From: an uncultured bacterium
GTDB taxonomy: Bacteria; Bacillota; Clostridia; Oscillospirales; Acutalibacteraceae
Length of the DNA: 7,046 bases
Assembly: GCA_905215855.1 (NCBI GenBank)
Contig: CAJMRT010000068.1
Location: forward strand, 1 to 7,046
Reading direction: 5' to 3'
Below, one piece after another: positions 4,986 through 7,046 of this stretch. Every line of letters starts with the position of its first letter. Within the stretch, counting starts at the first letter, position 1. The translations under genes and the position numbers were made by a program. The notes beneath the pieces are model-generated. The model was given only the letters and a program-made list of their open reading frames with translations, made no database searches and had not been told where the DNA came from.

Positions 4986-6380
4986 ATGCCAAATATGTCA
5001 CCGAAAAAGGCTCCTATGCCATCACAGGATCCTAATGTAAGAAATAAAAACTTTCTTGAGGTAGCAACAGGCTACACAGAAGAGGTTGCAATTGAGGAGG
5101 CACAGCGTTGCCTCAACTGTAAGCACAGACCTTGCGTAAACGGCTGTCCGGTACATATCGCAATCCCTGATTTTATCAAAGAGGTTGCTCAGGGCAACTT
5201 TGCAGGCGCTTATGATGTAATTTCGCAGTCAAGCTCACTTCCTGCTGTTTGCGGCCGTGTTTGTCCGCAGGAGTCACAGTGTGAGTCAAAGTGCGTAAGA
5301 GGTATTAAGACTGAGCCTGTCGGAATCGGCAGACTTGAGAGATTTGTTGCCGATTGGCACAACGCTCAGACAGATGTTAAGGTAAATAAGCCTGAGTCAA
5401 ACGGTCACAAGGTTGCTATTGTCGGTTCAGGTCCTGCAGGTCTTACCTGTGCAGGCGACCTTGCAAAGAAGGGTTACGATGTAACAGTATTTGAGGCTCT
5501 CCACCTTGCAGGCGGTGTTCTCGTTTACGGTATCCCTGAGTTCAGACTTCCAAAGTCAATCGTTCAGAAGGAAGTTGACACACTTAAAGAGCTCGGTGTT
5601 AAGGTTGAAACAAATATGGTTATCGGCAGAGTTCTCTCAATTGACGAGCTTATGGACGATTACGGCTTTGAGTCAGTATTTATCGGTTCTGGCGCAGGTC
5701 TTCCGAGATTTATGAATATCCCCGGCGAGAACCTTTGCGGTGTTTACTCGGCAAATGAGTTCCTCACAAGAACAAACCTTATGAAGGCTTATAAGGATGA
5801 CAGCACAACTCCGATTATGCACGCAAAGAAGGTTGCAGTTGTCGGCGGCGGTAATGTTGCAATGGATGCCGCTCGTTGTGCAAAGCGTCTTGGCGCAGAA
5901 GAGGTTTATATCGTTTACAGAAGAAGCGAGGAAGAGCTTCCTGCTCGTAAAGAAGAGGTTGAGCATGCAAAGGAAGAGGGAATTATCTTCAAGCTCCTCA
6001 ATAACCCTGTTGAAATTCTCGGCAACGAAGATGAGTTCGTAACAGGTATGAAGTGCATTAAGATGGAGCTCGGCGAGCCTGACGCAAGCGGCAGAAGAAG
6101 ACCTGTTGAAATCCCCGACAGTGAGTTCGTTCTCGATGTTGACGCTGTTGTTATTTCAATCGGTACATCGCCTAACCCGCTTATCAAGGCTACAACAAAG
6201 GGACTTGACACTCAGAAGTGGGGCGGTATCATCGCTGACGAAAACGGTCTTACATCCCGTGAGGGCGTATATGCAGGCGGCGACGCTGTAACAGGCGCTG
6301 CAACGGTTATCCTCGCAATGGGTGCAGGCAAAACAGCCGCAGCCGCTATTGACGAATACATCCAGAACAAAAATAAGTAA
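4986..6380 (+). CDS. nfnB: Nfn transhydrogenase subunit B (GltD-like; bifurcating FAD, two [4Fe-4S])
   Basis: This 464-residue protein is the large Nfn subunit and resembles the small subunit of glutamate synthase. Residues ~35-110 hold two cysteine sets for [4Fe-4S] clusters: Cys42, 45, 50, 54 (CLNCKHRPCVNGCP) and Cys89, 93, 99, 103. The FAD Rossmann motif is VAIVGSGPAGLTCAGDLAKK (143-162). A second nucleotide fold at VAVVGGGNVAMDAARCAKRL (283-302), followed by YRRSEEELPAR, binds NADP(H). VYAGGDAVTGAATVILAMGAGK (428-449) closes the FAD site. With NfnA it couples NADH and reduced ferredoxin oxidation to reduction of two NADP+. AAGGAGG (4969-4975) lies within the end of nfnA, ten bases before the ATG, indicating tight translational pairing. 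Automated annotation often calls this NADPH-dependent glutamate synthase. No gltB-like large subunit is present here, and the nfnA partner argues for Nfn. Confidence 0.92.
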   Translation: MPNMSPKKAPMPSQDPNVRNKNFLEVATGYTEEVAIEEAQRCLNCKHRPCVNGCPVHIAIPDFIKEVAQGNFAGAYDVISQSSSLPAVCGRVCPQESQCESKCVRGIKTEPVGIGRLERFVADWHNAQTDVKVNKPESNGHKVAIVGSGPAGLTCAGDLAKKGYDVTVFEALHLAGGVLVYGIPEFRLPKSIVQKEVDTLKELGVKVETNMVIGRVLSIDELMDDYGFESVFIGSGAGLPRFMNIPGENLCGVYSANEFLTRTNLMKAYKDDSTTPIMHAKKVAVVGGGNVAMDAARCAKRLGAEEVYIVYRRSEEELPARKEEVEHAKEEGIIFKLLNNPVEILGNEDEFVTGMKCIKMELGEPDASGRRRPVEIPDSEFVLDVDAVVISIGTSPNPLIKATTKGLDTQKWGGIIADENGLTSREGVYAGGDAVTGAATVILAMGAGKTAAAAIDEYIQNKNK

Positions 6381-6405
6381 AAGTGAATAGTTAAAAAGTA
6401 TGGTC

Positions 6406-6422
6406 GGCGGTGTGCCACCGCT
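6406..6422 (+). other. GC-rich hairpin just after nfnB
   Basis: GGCGGTG (6406-6412) pairs with CACCGCT (6416-6422, one G-T) over a 3-nt loop, 26 nt past the nfnB stop. An outer pair GAATAG/CTATTC (6385-6390 with 6425-6430) could close it. No T-tract follows, so it is more likely a 3' stabilising hairpin than a terminator. Confidence 0.45.
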
Positions 6423-6452
6423 GTCTATTCGAGAAGATAGTTAGATAAAGAG

Positions 6453-6492
6453 ATTGCATCAGATGCCCGAGAAAGGCTCTGATGCAATTTTT
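6453..6492 (+). terminator. Strong intrinsic terminator of the nfnAB operon
   Basis: ATTGCATCAGA (6453-6463) and TCTGATGCAAT (6478-6488) form a perfect 11-bp stem, extended by GCC/GGC (6465-6467 with 6475-6477) across a single bulged T. A run of T (6488-6492) follows. This is a textbook rho-independent terminator 73 nt after the nfnB stop. Confidence 0.92.
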
Positions 6493-6537
6493 GTTATGTT
6501 AAAATTTTTGTTCGTATGGAAATCATTATCCGCCCGC

Positions 6538-6553
6538 ACGGCGAGCCGCCGTT
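6538..6553. repeat. Second copy of the ACGGCG-AGC-CGCCGT palindrome
   Basis: These 16 bases are identical to 2738-2753, the core of the mntP/ldh terminator. Here the palindrome has no T-tract, and an outer GCACG/CGTGC pair (6536-6540 with 6561-6565) is an alternative fold. Two identical copies within 7 kb suggest a dispersed palindromic family in this genome. Confidence 0.6.
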
Positions 6554-6656
6554 CCAAATTCGTGCAGATAGTTTGTAATGTTAAAAAACATTTATGCCCG
6601 AGCGTAACATTGCAACCGTTCGCACAATTTCGTAGGGCAGAAAATTTATCATGAAA

Positions 6657-6806
6657 ATAAACTGTATAAATGAGAAACAGTTACTGAAATAATGTAGGGG
6701 AGAACTGTGTTCTCCCGTTCGTGTGCAACGCACACGATTGCACGCATTGCGTGCAAAATTGAATACACAGTTTATGTTATATCAAAACATATTATATAAA
6801 CATAAA
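6657..6806. repeat. Cluster of perfect short hairpins in noncoding DNA
   Basis: An outer 9-bp pair, ATAAACTGT (6657-6665) with ACAGTTTAT (6767-6775), encloses three consecutive perfect hairpins with 3-nt loops: GGGAGAAC/GTTCTCCC (6698-6716), CGTGTGC/GCACACG (6720-6736) and TTGCACGC/GCGTGCAA (6738-6756). An AT-rich hairpin follows (6771-6782 with 6794-6806, one bulge) that competes with the outer pair. The arms are unrelated in sequence yet share the same geometry. This could be a folded RNA, a cruciform-forming DNA element, or nested palindromic repeats. No T-tract or coding frame explains it. Confidence 0.6.
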
Positions 6807-6855
6807 CATTCATCAAGCGGGCGGATGATATCCGCTCAAACGGGTTGTGGGATTA

Positions 6856-6910
6856 TACAGAACCTCGGCTCTTCGTGGTGTCAAGCCTCGTTGTTCTGTA
6901 CTGTTTCCAA
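6856..6910. repeat. Structured direct repeat, copy 1 (136-bp period)
   Basis: These 55 bases recur without a mismatch at 6992-7046. Inside, TACAGAAC (6856-6863) and GTTCTGTA (6893-6900) form an 8-bp stem, with GGCT (6867-6870) and AGCC (6884-6887) inside it. The sequence does not resemble a CRISPR repeat, being too long and having an 81-bp structured spacer, nor a known insertion sequence end. See the paired hairpin at 6907-6990. Confidence 0.85.
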
Positions 6911-6990
6911 AAATAACTCTCACTCGTCTAATCCGTTCCAATCACTTGCGTGATTTACACGGTTTAGTCCTCGCCGGTCGTTATTTTTGG
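6907..6990. repeat. Nested inverted repeat linking the two direct-repeat copies
   Basis: CCAAAAATAAC (6907-6917) and GTTATTTTTGG (6980-6990) are perfect 11-bp inverted partners. Inside are CTAATCCGT and ACGGTTTAG (about 6928-6936 with 6958-6966, one mismatch), and at the tip AATCAC-TTGC-GTGATT (6941-6956). The three nested stems make one long interrupted hairpin of 84 nt. With the 55-bp repeat it forms a 136-bp unit that begins to repeat at the window edge. Confidence 0.8.
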
Positions 6991-6991
6991 G

Positions 6992-7046
6992 TACAGAACC
7001 TCGGCTCTTCGTGGTGTCAAGCCTCGTTGTTCTGTACTGTTTCCAA
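6992..7046. repeat. Structured direct repeat, copy 2, cut by the window end
   Basis: This copy is identical to 6856-6910 over all 55 bases. Here the stem is 9 bp because base 6991 is G (GTACAGAAC with GTTCTGTAC). It ends in TTCCAA at the window edge, exactly where the next long hairpin would begin, so the array probably continues to the right. Confidence 0.85.

Larger units (their letters stand above)
6518..6833. repeat. Imperfect inverted repeat enclosing ~280 bp of noncoding DNA (possible MITE-like element)
   Basis: The left arm (6518-6537, ending ATCCGCCCGC) and the reverse complement of the right arm (6817-6833) agree at 16 of 17 positions apart from a 3-base insertion (ATT) in the left arm. 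The perfect core is 10 bp (6528-6537 with 6817-6826). The enclosed DNA has no convincing gene and is full of small palindromes. No clear target-site duplication is visible outside the arms. It may be a degenerate non-autonomous mobile element or simply two members of a dispersed palindrome family. Confidence 0.4.

Noticed and set aside
6454..6654. 66-codon plus-strand frame after nfnB
   Set aside because: It starts inside the terminator stem, has no ribosome site, and crosses several palindromes; not credible as a gene.
6723..6953. 76-codon plus-strand frame over the repeats
   Set aside because: It runs through hairpin arms and into the direct repeat, lacks a ribosome site, and is better explained as noncoding structured DNA.
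6907..6990. Integron attC site
   Set aside because: The arms begin GTT/AAC, but GTTATTT does not fit the GTTRRRY core, and no integrase or cassette genes are seen.
6856..7046. CRISPR array
   Set aside because: The repeats are 55 bp with an 81-bp self-complementary spacer and only two copies visible; no cas genes are in the window.

Overview
The window looks like a chromosomal segment of an anaerobic, fermentative, low-to-moderate GC Firmicute, most likely a gut clostridium of the Ruminococcus/Oscillospiraceae type. The reasons are: strong GGAGG-type ribosome binding sites, AT-rich intergenic DNA with sigma-A-like promoters, an L-lactate dehydrogenase next to an Nfn-type ferredoxin/NAD(P)H transhydrogenase, and a phage-type tail protein gene at the left edge. 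The species cannot be fixed from the sequence alone.

Layout. Positions 1-857 (minus strand) hold the N-terminal 285 codons of a phage baseplate/tail-like protein that runs off the left end. A divergent plus-strand group follows: a strong extended -10 promoter (982-1009), a 78-aa stand-alone Smr-domain protein (1053-1289), a Crp/Fnr-family regulator (1378-2085) and the manganese exporter gene mntP (2153-2716). A stem-loop at 2730-2760 separates mntP from the convergent ldh gene (minus strand, 2752-3711); the ldh stop codon lies inside it. The 429-bp divergent region 3712-4140 holds a candidate ldh promoter with a weak Rex-like site, a very good plus-strand promoter (3892-3920), and a structured leader of about 214 nt with a terminator-like hairpin near its 5' end. 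nfnA (4141-4983) and nfnB (4986-6380) follow as a tight pair, ended by a strong intrinsic terminator (6453-6492).

The last ~550 bp hold no credible gene but are dense in palindromes: an imperfect inverted repeat enclosing about 300 bp, a row of short perfect hairpins, and then two copies of a 55-bp sequence exactly 136 bp apart, each able to fold, with a second nested inverted repeat between them. This looks like the start of a tandem array of a structured noncoding unit that continues past the right edge. It is the part of the window least explained by known families.

How the genes work together. LDH reoxidises NADH by reducing pyruvate to lactate. NfnAB couples NADH and reduced ferredoxin to NADP+ reduction by flavin-based electron bifurcation. 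Together they balance NADH, NADPH and ferredoxin in a fermenting cell. MntP with a Crp/Fnr-type regulator suggests a small metal or redox stress unit. The tail-like gene has no phage gene to its right, so the window may sit at a prophage edge.
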